The notes below the pieces were generated by a model. The model searched no databases and was not told the origin of the DNA. It worked only from the letters and a program-made list of their open reading frames with translations. Positions 1 to 10,810 of a stretch of DNA of 64,000 nucleotides are shown one piece after another (positions within the stretch are counted from its first letter, which is position 1; each line of letters begins with the position of its first letter). The translations under genes were made by a program, and so were the position numbers. The DNA lies in the NCBI GenBank assembly GCA_036417435.1, contig CM070903.1, forward strand, positions 91,905,001-91,969,000, read 5' to 3'. The stretch comes from Inia geoffrensis. Its lineage: Eukaryota > Chordata > Mammalia > Artiodactyla > Iniidae.

Positions 1-1290
1 TGAAATAGTGTTATGCCTGGGACGAGGAAAGCAGAATGTATTCTGTTTGGATATTTTACCAATAACTGTATAAGTAATCAAGGAAAGTCCAAGGCAAGTA
101 TTTCCCCTTCCCACTCTTGAAGCCTGTTTTGCATTTCTTGTGCCTTGAGAAGCATCAACCTTCTTCTCTTTTCTGCAGAGAATAAATAAACTTTTTCTCA
201 TGAATAAAATAAATCCTCTTAAACAGTATATCTGGAAGAGAAAATAGACATTACTTTTAAAATATCAAAATAAACTGGTTTAAATTTTAAAAATGGGTAT
301 TTAAAGGAAGATGTATACAGTTTAGAGTAGAACAACCTAGAGTTATTGAAATTTACTCACAGCTTAAATTTAGTTTGTCTCTCTTTCTCCATTGTTTGGA
401 ATAATGTGCATAGAAATGTATCTATAAGCAGTAAAGCCCGTGATTGACATCTTTTGTAAGTGCTAAAGACTTTTTTGAGCTCTTACTCTTGGTTATGAGA
501 ATTCAGCATTTATATGTGCATTTCATGAATCTCAGTGAGTCTAAAGAATTCTTTACTGACCTCAAATATAGCCCCCCTAACCATGTCTGTCTCTCTAGGC
601 ACCTTTGTATTCAGGTGCTTCACATAAAAGGAAATCAGAGTAAAAGATTAAAAACTCTAGTTATCTGATCCAAAATTTTGTTAAAAAGTAAATAAACATG
701 GAGAAATAAAAAATCCCAATCATAGTTCTCTAGTAAGCCTTTGGAAGTGTAGATATAAAACCAATTTAGTAAAGTTTCTTTTAATCAAAATACACCATTT
801 ATGGCATATTCAGTCTTTTAAAATTACTTATTTGTAAAATTATTGTTGTTAAAAGAACACTTCACTGTAGATTGGAAACTTCATTTGGGGAGGTATAATG
901 CTGTCTTGTTCAGCTTTATGGTCTAGATCCCAACGAATTCCAGAATGGGTGAATCCATCTTTACTGAAAATATAGGTTTATTTATAAATAACAGAAGGAT
1001 AGTAACAAGACTCCTTTGAAAACTTAAATTTAAATGCAATAATAAGAGTAAAGAACAAGTGAAGATATTCATTTAAATTATGAAAAACTGATGAATGTTG
1101 ATGTCTCAGTTTCATATTTATGAAAACTAATCCAGCAAGAATATGAGCATTGTTAGTTTTGACATCTTCAATATTTTATTTTAACTTAGCAGAAGTTTGC
1201 TAATATGTAATAAACTCTACTCTGAAAATATGATTGAGTACACATTTTTATATTTATAAAATAAAGGGAGACTTCCATCATACCAACATA
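1..1290. other. Unique AT-rich non-coding DNA
   Basis: I recognise no gene or repeat family here. The longest open frame is 74 codons (444-668), has no recognisable motif, and is what chance gives in AT-rich DNA. It is the left flank of the L1 insertion that starts at about 1,294. Confidence 0.6.
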
Positions 1291-1293
1291 ACC

Positions 1294-2914
1294 AAAATTA
1301 CTTTTTAAAAAAAATTTTTATTGGAGTACATTTGAATTACAGTGTTGTTAATTTCTGGTGTACAGTAAAGTGAATCAGTTATACATAAACATATATCCAC
1401 TCTATTTTAAATTCTTTTCCCATATAGGTTATTACAGAGTATTGAGTAGAATTCTCTGTGCTATACAGTAGATCCTTTTTAGTTATCTATTTTATATATA
1501 GTAGTGTGTCTATATCACTTACAATCTCTCAATTTATCCCTCTCCCCGCTTATCCCCTGGTAACCATAAGTTTGTTTTCTACATCTACATCTACATTTCA
1601 GTTTTGTAAATAAGTTCATACATACTATTTTTTTTTTTTTAGATTCTGCGTAGAAGTGATATGTGCTATTTGTCTTTCTATGTCTGACTTACTTCACTCT
1701 GTATGACAGTCTCTAGGTCCATCCATGTTGCTGCAAATGGCATTATTTTGTTTTTATTTTTTATGCCTGAGTAATATTCCATTGTATATATGTACCACGT
1801 CTTCCCTATCCATTCCTCTGTTGATATACATTTAGGTTGCTTCCATGTCTTGGCTATTGTAAATAATGCTGCAATGAACATTGGTGTGCATGTATCTTTT
1901 TAGATAATGGTTTCCCCTGGGTATGTGTCCAGGAGTGGGATTGCTGTATCATATGATAGTTTTATGTTTAGTTTTTTAAATATAAAACTGTACTGTTCTT
2001 CATAATGGTTGTACCAATTTACATTCCACCAAGAGTGTAGGAGGGTTCCCTTTTCTCCACACACTCTCCAGCATTTATTGTTTGTAGATTTTTGGATGAT
2101 GCCCATTCTGACTGGTATGAGGCGATACCTCATTGTAGTTTTGATTTGCAGTTCTCTAATAATTAGTGATGCTGAGCACCCTTTCATGTGTTTTTTGGCC
2201 CTTTGTAAGTCTTCTTTGGAGAAATGTCTATTTCGATATTCTGCCCATTTTTAATTGGGTTACTTTTTTTGATATTAAGCTGCATGTTCTGTTTGTATAT
2301 TTTGGAGATTAATCCCTTGTCGGTCACTTGGTTTGCAAATGTTTTCTCGCATTCTGTGGGTTGTCTTTTTGTTTTGTTTGTGGTTTCCTTTGCTCTTCAA
2401 AATCTTTTAAGTTTAATTAGGTCCCATTTGTTTATTTTTGTTTTTATTTTCATTACTCTAGGAGGTGGGTCAAGAGAGATATTGCTGAGATTTATGTCAG
2501 AGAGGGTTCTGCCTATGTTTTCCTCTATGTTTTATAGTATCTGGCATTACATTTAGGTCTTTAATCCATTTTGAGTTTATTTTTGTGTATAGTGTTAGAG
2601 AGAATTCTAATTTCATTCTTTTACACATAGCTATCCAGTTTTCCCAGCACCACTTATCAAAGGGACTGTCTTTTCTCCATTGTATATTCTTGACTCCTTT
2701 GTCATAGATAAGTTGACCGTAGGTACGTGGGTTTATCTCTGGGATTTCTATCCTGTTCCATTGAATCTATGTTTCTGTTTTTGTGCCAGTACCAAACTGT
2801 TCTGATTACTGTAACTTTGAGACCCCAAATAGCCAAAGCAATCTTGAGACAAAAATGGAGCTGGAAGAATCAGGCTTCCTGACTTTAGACTCTACTACAA
2901 AATTATTTTTTAAA
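1294..2914 (-). mobile_element. 5'-inverted (twin-primed) L1 fragment with target-site duplication
   Basis: From about 1,310 to 2,820 the sequence is the 3' end of an L1 read on the - strand: A-rich tail, 3'UTR, then the end of ORF2. Translated ORF2 pieces are visible at 1678-1881 and 1900-2187 on the - strand, the latter with a Cys-rich [13 protein letters not shown] segment. From about 2,821 to 2,898 the L1 sequence abruptly continues on the + strand (AATCTTGAG...GGAGCTGGAAGAATCAGG). In an intact L1 this stretch lies immediately 5' of the segment at 2,790-2,820, so the two pieces are contiguous in the source but inverted here. The flanks carry a 16-bp direct repeat with one mismatch (1294-1309 and 2899-2914), the expected target-site duplication. 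Frames are broken, so the copy is dead. Confidence 0.9.
1678..2187 (-). pseudogene. L1 ORF2 C-terminal remnant
   Basis: Two - strand frames (2187-1900, then 1881-1678) together encode the end of L1 ORF2p. They include [21 protein letters not shown], then the cysteine/histidine segment [13 protein letters not shown], then a C-terminal piece with [17 protein letters not shown] and [11 protein letters not shown]. In intact ORF2p this Cys-rich region (CX3CX7HX4C) is linked to nucleic-acid binding. Here the last cysteine is replaced (HSWWN instead of HCWWEC). The frame breaks between 1,882 and 1,899. No endonuclease or RT domain is present in this copy. Confidence 0.9.
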
Positions 2915-3950
2915 TGACCTTATCTTTAATCTGGTTACCAAACACTAATTTACATTTTTCCACTAAGCAGACTCAGTCTTTGAGAAAATTTTTAAACAAG
3001 ATACAGATACATCTTTCAAATTATTAATGTAGCATATAAAGGGCATAAAGGGACATAGACCTCTTTCTGTTCAGGATGTTTCCTACATGGAAAGTTAGCA
3101 GAATTTCCACAGCTTAACTGTCATTTGGTCTTTTTTAAGAACACTGTTGATGTTTAAACTCTTTTATGGGTGCCAAGATTCACTGTTTAAATATTCAGCT
3201 TTAGAACGATTGCCAAAAAATGACACAATGCTATTTCCCTTCTCTTGAGAGTATGTTTGATTTATAAAATTAACTTGTGTTAAAAGTAAGGCATATTTCT
3301 GCCAGGATTTCATTAGACAAGCAGATACTTCACATCAAACTTGTGTAATATGTTTTGCACTTATCAATGCTTCAAATAAAATACTTGCATTTTTCAGCTC
3401 ATGCTATCCATGAAAAAAACTCTTTTAAAATGGGCCAAAAGAAGGAAATATTTTAATGTCATTTCTATTAAAGTGCAGAAAGCTTGCTTATTGGTCTCCT
3501 GGCCTAATTCTTTACACATTCAGAAAGTCTCAGAACTCTGAGAGAGGACTACATTTTCCTTAATATGAGGTCTGACGAAGATTAGACTTAAATGAATATA
3601 ATTATCTAAACAAATAAAAAACACTGGTTAATTATTACACTATAATTTCAAGGCTTCTATAAAAATCATATTCCTTCATATTAAAATAACATTTCTATAT
3701 GTAAATTCATAGGATTTAATAAGAGCATACTCATAATTATTTTAGCCACTGCTCTAATTAAGATCTCTTCCCTCTCTCACTCAGACATAAGTCATACTCA
3801 AAATCTTCTTCCTTAGTTGTCTTTATTTTCTTCCCTACTTAGAATGACATGGGCTTTTCATTCATCAATTTATCCTTTCTAAGAACTCAGTGTCACTCGG
3901 TGCTTCTGATCTGGCCCTGGTTTTGTTTCAGTTTGTCAGTTCTTATACAG
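2915..3950. other. Unique non-coding DNA
   Basis: AT-rich sequence with no open frame of note and no repeat family that I recognise. It lies between the inverted L1 and a MIR relic. Confidence 0.55.
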
Positions 3951-3954
3951 CTTC

Positions 3955-4125
3955 CATCGAGTACCACCTGTAACTTTGGGGCAAGTTAGTTGAGCTCTCT
4001 ATCTTTCAATTTACTTATCTATAAAATAGAAATAAGCAAAGTATGTACTCATAAGATTATTGTGAGGATTACATAAGCCGAGTGTATAAAGCAGTTAAAG
4101 TAATATTAAACACACAGCAAGCTTC
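3955..4125 (+). repeat. MIR SINE relic
   Basis: Diverged but clear match to the MIR core and 3' region: GGGCAAGTTAGTTGAGCTCT, then a CTATAAAATAGAAATAA-type segment, then TTGTGAGGATTACATAAG and a remnant of the AAAGCAGTTAA...CACACAGCAAGC end. MIR is an ancient tRNA-derived SINE shared by all mammals; the divergence fits that age. Confidence 0.8.
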
Positions 4126-4376
4126 AAGCCTTTATTGTCCTTAGCACAGGCTTTCAATGTTCTTTTCTCCACAAAGTCTACGCTATTTTACACTTCCTTC
4201 ACCTTGTGAATACTTACTGCATTTCTATGCAGTAGCATATATCTGTTACTTAATTATGAATTAATTTTCCATAGTTGAGTCTTGTTTCATCAAGGCAATT
4301 GCAGTCCCCTTGAAGATAGCCCATCTTGTGTAACTTGGTGTTTGCATTCTACAGTGTTTGGGTGCACGACATCTTT

Positions 4377-4603
4377 TTGTTTGTTTGTTTTTTGTTATTG
4401 TTTTTCTTTTGCGGTACGCGGGCCTCTCACTGTTGTGGCCTCTCCTGTTGCGGAGCACAGGCTCCGGATGCGCAGGCTCAGCGGTCATGGCTCATGGGCC
4501 CAGCCGCTCAGCGGCATGTGGGATCTTCCTGGACCGGGGCATGAACACGTGTCCCCTGCATCGGCAGGCGGACTCTCAACCACTGCGCCACCAAGGAAGC
4601 CCT
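4377..4603 (-). mobile_element. CHR-type tRNA-Glu SINE, flanked by 17-bp target-site duplication
   Basis: Reads on the - strand: starts GGGCTTCCTTGGTGGCGCAG (head near 4,603) and ends in ...CGTACCGCAAAAG and an A-rich tail, seen here as the T-rich run at 4,377-4,416. The head derives from tRNA-Glu with Pol III A and B boxes. Flanks repeat GGGTGCACGACATCTTT (4360-4376) and GGGTGCATGACATCTTT (4604-4620), one mismatch in 17. It encodes nothing; open frames across it are products of its GC-rich sequence. Confidence 0.96.
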
Positions 4604-4734
4604 GGGTGCATGACATCTTTTATAGCTTAAAATCATACTTCTGCTACTAACAAAAGCAGTAGTATCATAACAAAAATAGCTAGCATCTATTAAACTGTGA
4701 GTATTGCCACTTGAGTGCTCTACATGCATTGTCT

Positions 4735-4905
4735 TTTTAAAACCTTATAATATTCTGAAATGGATCCTATTTTCATAGCTATTTTACCAGTGAGGTAACT
4801 GAGAAAAGGGAACGTGGAGTGACTTTCCCAAGGTCACATAACTACCAGTAAGTGTCGTCATTGGTATGCCTATATGGGTTGCCTGGCCTGAAAACACATG
4901 GCACT
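4735..4905 (-). repeat. MIR SINE relic
   Basis: Reverse-oriented MIR: a diverged ATTTTACCAGTGAGGTAACTGAG segment followed by ACTTTCCCAAGGTCACATAA and CCAGTAAGTG. This is the signature central region of MIR read on the opposite strand. Ends are indistinct. Confidence 0.8.
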
Positions 4906-5299
4906 TCTATCTTCCTCACAGTCCCAGAGCTTCTCACTCTTGATTATTGCACGAACTCTTCATTCTTATTTCGGTACTTCTGTCCAGTCAGTTCCGCATA
5001 GCACCACATGTTCTGTGTTCAGTTTCCTGTAGCACTAGGGAGAAGGGTGGTGATTAGTAATAATTTGAAGCCTGCCTCACTATGGAATCTCTATAGGGTT
5101 TTCTTTTTCTGTTCAGTTAAAGGAATGTAAATAGACTGGAGTCTGTCAACACCATATAAATCTTTATCTTAATTGGATTCTTTAAATTTGTAATTGCTTT
5201 TCATTATATTTGTATAGCAATTGCTTCATTAATATGAATGTCTTGCAGGTTTTATTTTCCAACTTCTTAACAAGAACTTGTCATAGAATAAAATAGTCA

Positions 5300-5400
5300 A
5301 TTTCACAGAATATTATTTTGGAGAGACTTTAGAGACCCTCTAGTCTAGTATCTTTATTTTGTCAGTGAGGAAACCAGACCTTTAAGAGGGGTCTTTCCCA
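5300..5400 (-). repeat. Possible MIR3/L2-type relic
   Basis: The stretch around AGAGACCCTCTAGTCTAGTA followed by GTCAGTGAGGAAACCAGACC resembles the reverse-strand pattern of old MIR3-type SINEs. Divergence is high and both ends are uncertain. It could be chance similarity. Confidence 0.4.
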
Positions 5401-5404
5401 CATG

Positions 5405-6030
5405 CCTTAATTAGGCTGACAGATAAGCTTCTGCAATAGAGATTCAAAAGTATAAGAACTATAAAAACATGACTTTTTCCTCTCTCTTTTCTGTGGAAGC
5501 CCTTATATGAAATGCCGAGATCATCCAGGGAATCTCTGCTCCACTTTGTCAGAGAGCCAGGTTTTTGTCCTTTGTTGCTCCAGTCTCTCCTACAGTATTT
5601 TCATATTCTGCATGATAGAGGCTGAGACACTGCCTTGACACATCTATCAACAGGAAAGGGAAAGAGAGTATGTGATGGAAGTGTTCTGCATCTAAAAGCC
5701 AAGATCCAAAGGGGCATGTGACACATCCACTCGTATTCTGTTGGTGAGTTTAATCACATAGTCACACCTAACTTTAGGTGAGACTACAGAATGCATTCTA
5801 GGTCGGCAGCCCTAGAGACAATTTGGGCACTATAGAAACAGGGGAGCTGGACTTTGATGAACACCTGGGGGTCCCACCAGGCCACATAGAATATATAGAT
5901 GGAAGACTTATACTGCCAAAATCATTTACATTACTTTATGTTGAATAAACACATAATGCTAATGTTTTACAGGGTATTGGTCTAATATTGTTACTTTTTT
6001 ACTTACATATTGTTGTTGTGCTGGTGCTGT
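5405..6030. other. Unique non-coding DNA
   Basis: No open frame, RNA gene or repeat family recognised. It ends at the target-site duplication of the next SINE. Confidence 0.5.
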
Positions 6031-6047
6031 TTCCTACTGAAACTTTT

Positions 6048-6251
6048 TTTTTTTTTTTGCGGTACGTGGGTCTCTCCCTGCTGTGGCCTCTCCCGTTGCG
6101 GAGCACAGGCTCTGGACAAGCAGGCTCAGTGACCATGGCTCATGGGCCTAGCCGCTCCACGGCATGTGGAATCTTCCCGGACCAGGGCACGAACCTGTGT
6201 CCCCTGCATGGGCAGGCGGACTCTCAACCACTGCGCCACCAGGGAAGCTCT
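6048..6251 (-). mobile_element. CHR-type SINE with perfect 14-bp target-site duplication
   Basis: The T run at 6,044-6,058, then GCGGTACGTGGG through to ACCAGGGAAGCTC, is the short CHR SINE on the - strand. The 14-bp repeat CTACTGAAACTTTT flanks it at 6034-6047 and 6252-6265 without mismatch. It forms an inverted pair with the + strand SINE 750 bp downstream. Confidence 0.96.
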
Positions 6252-6752
6252 CTACTGAAACTTTTGAGAATAAAAACATTGTGTCTGTCAAAACTGTTCT
6301 ATATCTTCAGGACAGTTCATGTTGTAGGGAGACATGTTGTGGTTGACTTTTTAAAATGTAATAAAGATACACACATACAAAGAACATATGCTTATTATAT
6401 ATTCAGAGCTTTTTGAGATGAGGAAGATAATAAAGACATTCAAGGGTTTGTATCTATTAGTAACATAAGACTTTCTGAGTTACGGGCTACAAGAAGAGGC
6501 ATCCTTATATGTGAAGGTTGCATGAATAGTTTCATTCATAACCATGGTGAGGTAGGTTATCCACACTTGGAGTAAGAGCAATTAGGAATCAAAATCAGAA
6601 GGCTGCCTTATTTATATTTTTATTATTTTATAGCAGCATTTCTATATAATGCCTTGATTTTGGAATAAAATCTAATTAGAATTAAACTTAAGAAGTTCAA
6701 AGTTAGACAATTATTTGCATTCAGCTTCTATAACTGTAACAAAACACAGCAC

Positions 6753-6811
6753 AACTGTCTACAGCACAACAGCTACTATAACAGTCTACAGCACAACAGC
6801 TGTAGACTGTT
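6753..6811. repeat. Direct repeat with perfect 12-bp hairpin
   Basis: A 22-bp motif at 6753-6774 recurs at 6780-6801 with one mismatch (period 27 bp; shared core GTCTACAGCACAACAGCT). The second copy is followed by its own reverse complement: AACAGTCTACAG (6780-6791) pairs with CTGTAGACTGTT (6800-6811) around the 8-nt loop CACAACAG. No known repeat family explains it. Confidence 0.9.
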
Positions 6812-7000
6812 GTGTTTACAGAATTGCATAATGGCAGAGGATAAGATGCAGTTCGATCCATTTGGTTCCTTCCTTCATGTGTATTCATTAGCTGGGACAA
6901 CCATTTTTGTATGTAGCTCAGATGGGAGTCTCCAGAATTGTCATTTAGCCCATAAGCCCCACTTTAAACTTTCTAAAATTTACTTATCGAAAATAACTGA

Positions 7001-7210
7001 GGGCTTCCCTGGTGGCGCAGTGGTTGAGAGTCCGCCTGCCGATGCAGGGGACACGGGTTTGTGCCCCAGTCTGGGAAGATCTCACATGCCGCGGAGCGGC
7101 TGGGCCCGTGAGCCATGGCCACTGAGCCTGCGCATCCTGAGCCTGTGCTCCACGACGGGAGAGGCCACAACAGTGAGAGGCCTGTGTACTGCAAAAACAA
7201 ACAAACAAAC
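7001..7210 (+). mobile_element. CHR-type SINE, + strand
   Basis: Begins GGGCTTCCCTGGTGGCGCAG and ends in GTGTACTGC followed by an A-rich CAAA-repeat tail. The A-box-like TGGCGCAGTGG lies at 7013-7023 and a B-box-like GGTTTGTGCC at 7056-7065, as in the tRNA-derived Pol III promoter of this family. Any target-site duplication is short (AACTGA on both sides) and not convincing. Confidence 0.94.
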
Positions 7211-7545
7211 TGATTTTATTTGTTACAGTGTTCAGTATCCATATGGTACATAAACAAAATGGGAATATCAAAGTATATATCATAAACAGGGAATTACATA
7301 TAACTCTGGGATTGTACATTACTTGTACAGGAAACATATCATTGAAATATAAACAATAGCAGAATATTGTCATAAAATGGTTGTATATTGTCCATATCGT
7401 TCATCGGTTTTATAAATTAGGAGATCTGGGATGATGAATTCTAATTGAGTATCTGTCCAATGAATGTTGACTCTTAAAGATGCATTCACATATGACTGCC
7501 TTGTTCATCAGCAGATATTAACTGTTCATTTTGAGTTATAGAATC
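7211..7545. other. Unique non-coding DNA
   Basis: AT-rich; no gene or recognised repeat. Confidence 0.5.
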
Positions 7546-7625
7546 TGAGTGGTTTGAATTTGAATCCAAGCTTAGCCACTTACAAGATAACGTGCGTTTT
7601 TTAGTTAAGTTACATAAATTCACAG
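7545..7625 (+). repeat. Possible MIR fragment
   Basis: GAATTTGAATCCAAGCTTAG followed by CCACTTACAAG and TTAGTTAAGTTAC resembles the 5' part of MIR (a question of a diverged tRNA-like head plus core). Heavily mutated. Confidence 0.5.
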
Positions 7626-7789
7626 GTTCTCAGACTTCTGCTCTAGATAATAGGAAAATAAATTCTTACAGACTTTTAGGAGGCAGTAAAAATTGGTTTA
7701 AAAGGCTAAAAAGATGGCTAATACAGCTACAGATGTATAGTGTGTGCCCCCAAAATGGTAGCCATTTCCAGCCCATCTCTGTTCCCACA

Positions 7790-7895
7790 TTATTATGGGC
7801 AAAGACTGAATCTCACTTATCTCCACATCTCAACAATGCCTAGTTAAATGCCTTGTACAATAGACAGATATTTGTTGAATTGACCTGAATCTGAA
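7790..7895 (+). repeat. Possible L2 3'-end fragment
   Basis: A diverged ATCTCAACAATGCCTAGTTA segment followed by ACAGATATTTGTTGAATTGA resembles the 3' end of LINE-2, which ends in a TGTTGAATGA-like repeat. Short and old. Confidence 0.5.
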
Positions 7896-9490
7896 ATAGA
7901 AGATAAAAGAAAATACCAGTATAATTCAAGAGAAAACATATCCCTTGGTTTATATTATCTGGATATCTCAGATGAAAAATATATTTTATTTTCCCTTCTG
8001 GTCTGAAATACCAGATAATATCCTAAGTCCTCCAATTTAGTTTGTGTGCAAAGACTCAGTCTAAGATGAATGTTTATGGTTTTCCTTTGGAACGAAAGTG
8101 TTTTGGCACTTGTTCAATTCACAAGATGTGCTATTAAAACAGCATAACTGATTAAGCAATTTCACTCAGGTGCAGGTTTGTCTAATGTTGCAGACCTCCT
8201 GCAATAACCTGGAAAAATAAATAGGGAATTCAGAGGTTACACTGCTTATATAGTCATTAGGAATAAGCTCCATAGTGACTTGAAGTGATTTTCTTAATTG
8301 TAATTTCTCCCCTTTTCCTTATACTTGGGTCTTAAATTATAACTGACTACCTTCCTTGCGTACTTCATGACAGGACTCATGCAGACCTCTAAGTATATAT
8401 AAAGAAGAGAACAGATGTTAAATCTCTTCCTCACCTAAAATACAAATAAGGAAAACATACAAGAAAATAAAATCAGCTGTGTTCCCCAAAAACCCGTTTT
8501 TCTCATACGTTTTTGTAAATTTTAATTTCTATCTTGAAAAAACATTTTCCCTTATTAAAACAGTGTTCATCCTAGAGTTTACATGTCACATAACCTGACA
8601 AAACTTTTAAACTGTAATATTACAATGCACATTACATAAATTTAGATTATAAATGTGCTCACGTTCCTTACGTTCCTAAAAAAGTCCACTGGCATTATTT
8701 GTAGGGAGTCCAGTGTTGCTGTCACCCACCCCTCCCACCACTATTTAAGAATCTAGGGTTTAAACAATCCAAAAATGAAGGCAGAGGCCTGCTTCTAAAA
8801 ACCAGCCAGAAAGTTCACTGCTTAATACTGTTTCTCATGATCACACAGTGAGACTATATTAATTTGGAACTGCCTAGTCTCTTGGGCATTTTCATAATCT
8901 GCAATGAGCCCTTGATGATCTGGGTCAATGCCTAAGCTCAAGGATTAGCTCAGGCATTGCTCAAATCCCAAATTTGGGATTACATTTGCGATTCTCTTAA
9001 TCATCTGCAGACACAGTGCTAGGTATGCTGAACTCTAAAGACCTAAGCCTCTCTCGACAGAACATTCGGGTAATGCATTAGCTTAATCACTAGTTTACAG
9101 TCTCCTTTCCTCGTGGGATTGTTTTTAAGGGTCTTGGTCAGGATATGGTAGTGACCTACAATGAGTTCCTACCTTTGAAATCCAATTCATCTTGAGATTT
9201 GCATTCCAGAGTTTTCATAGAGTAATAGCTTCTTTTGAATCAAAACAAATGTTGTTACACATTTTACCCTGCTAATTGGTACATTTTGTCACATTTTATG
9301 TGAATTTGATGTAAGAAATATTTACATAATTAGCATTATTAAGTCTTCGAAGGGATATGAATTCCTCAAATCTTAAAATAATCAAGAATTGGATGATTTA
9401 AAAACTGGTAGACAATTGGATTATAGACTACATTTCTTCTATTAAATTATAGTATTTTCACAGGAGCTATAAATAGAAATATTGCCATCT
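7896..9490. other. Unique non-coding DNA
   Basis: About 1.6 kb with no open frame above background and no repeat family that I recognise. Base composition is like the rest of the unique background. Confidence 0.55.
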
Positions 9491-9494
9491 TTTA

Positions 9495-10085
9495 TCAGAA
9501 TTATTGAGGAATATCCCCTTCCTTACTCTTGAGAATGGGTTGGACTTTGTGACTCATTTCTAATAAACCTAATATGTCAGAAGTGACAGTGTGGGATTTC
9601 TGAGCCTAAATCCTAAAAAGCACTGTGGCTACTCCCTTGCTCTCTCTCTTAGATTGTTACTTCTGAGTGGATCCAAGTGCATTGAAGTTGGATTTGGGGA
9701 GGGTTCCCACCATTCCCAGAACCGTGTAGTAGTTCACTGTGCCAAAACTGTTTGTGTAAACAATATGGTTTATGCTGACTACCTGCTTTCCTTCTGGGAA
9801 GCTAGAATTTCAGTACATGCTAGGCCAAGGGTGCTTATGTGACCAATCCCTAATAAAATCCCTAGGCAATTAGTCTTTAACAAGCTTCCCTGGTAACAAT
9901 ATTTCACGCATTCTGTCACGTTCATGGCTGGAGGAATTAAGCATGTCTCATGTGAGTCACTGGGAGAGGGCTTTTAGAAGTTTGAGCCTGTTTTCATGTG
10001 GAATTTGCCCCTTGTGCCTTTTCCCTTTACTGATTTTGCTTTGTATCTTTGAACCAAGCTGGCACATCATTTTTATTTATATACT
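9495..10085 (+). repeat. Ancient LTR-like relic(s)
   Basis: The left part (GGGTTGGACTTTGTGACTCA, then GTCAGAAGTGACAGTGTGGG) resembles an old MaLR-like LTR. The right part (ACTGGGAGAGGGCTTTTAGA, later TGATTTTGCTTTGTATCTTT) resembles the 3' half of another old LTR type. They may be one rearranged relic or two. The 83-codon frame at 9591-9842 lies inside and has no protein signature. Family assignment needs a library search. Confidence 0.45.
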
Positions 10086-10374
10086 GTCCTATGAAAACGA
10101 AGTTGGGATGAAGGAATAAGAAGCAACAGTCACCAAACAGAAACACTGGGAACCTCTATGTGTGCACATTTAGGTGCTAAATACCAAAACTGAGAGATAC
10201 ACCCTCAGGGTAAATGATATTCGATGAAAGAACGTTTGAGTCACAGTGCCTAAATCAAAGCTGTGATCTTGGCTAACTCTCCTCTTTTCTTTCCACAATG
10301 TCCTTAAGCAAGTGCTTCATCCAATAGAAAGGCCTTCATAACTGTAAATTATGAACTAATAATTTTTACTGTTT

Positions 10375-10515
10375 AGTTATCTGTGAAAACAGTTAATAAT
10401 AGTACCTACTCTCATAAGTTTATTCTGAGTATTAACTACAAAATGAATACAAAGTGATTTGAAAATCACTGTTTCTGGAACATCTTGAGAGTTCAGTAAA
10501 TGTGAATTATTAATT
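10375..10515 (+). repeat. MIR SINE relic
   Basis: Contains AATAATAGTACCTACTCTCA, a diverged TTATTCTGAGTATTAACTAC segment and the end GTTCAGTAAATGTGAATTAT. Together these match the 3' half of MIR on the + strand. Confidence 0.75.
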
Positions 10516-10682
10516 ATCATAGAAAATCGGAAAGAAATACAAAAAATTCTTCAAGATAACAGGGAGACTAAAAGAATGGGGAAAAAATAAAACAACTGAG
10601 ACATAAAAGATAACAAAAAAAGGCAAAAAATAAGCTAGAAGGAGTCAGTAGCTCAGAAAAGGAATGAAAAAAAAGTAGTCAT

Positions 10683-10804
10683 GGGAATTCCCTGGTGGTC
10701 CAGTGGTTAGGACTTGGTGCTCTCACTGCTGTGGCCCTGGTTCAATCCCAGGTTAGGAAACTAAATCCCACAAGCTGCACGGCATGGCCAAAAGAAAAAA
10801 AAAA
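10683..10804 (+). mobile_element. Short tRNA-Glu-like SINE (CHR-type head only)
   Basis: GGGAATTCCCTGGTGGTCCA begins a ~110-bp unit that still looks like tRNA-Glu: the D-arm region CCAGTGGTTAGGACT, the anticodon-loop position CTCTCAC (CTC at 10722-10724), and a B-box/T-arm GGTTCAATCCCAGG. It ends GGCATGGCCAAAAG plus an A-tail. A 6-bp AGTCAT flanks it (10677-10682 and 10805-10810), embedded in A-rich DNA. It is a retroposed SINE, not a functional tRNA gene: the acceptor stem is not closed and it carries a tail. Confidence 0.9.
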
Positions 10805-10810
10805 AGTCAT

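Noticed and set aside
2224..2556. Hydrophobic 110-codon frame resembling a membrane protein
   Set aside because: It is the antisense of L1 ORF2 sequence (T-rich strand gives Phe/Leu/Ile-rich translations). Similar ones occur at 26439, 52908 and elsewhere.
4282..4650. Open frames up to 122 codons (also 4326-4544 and 4358-4630)
   Set aside because: They lie across the CHR SINE. Near-identical peptides recur at each SINE copy (6048, 7001, 11778, 25389, 35095, 39471, 45460, 50038), showing they come from the repeat, not a gene.
9591..9842. 83-codon frame
   Set aside because: Lies within an LTR-like relic and has no gag/pol/env-like or other protein signature.
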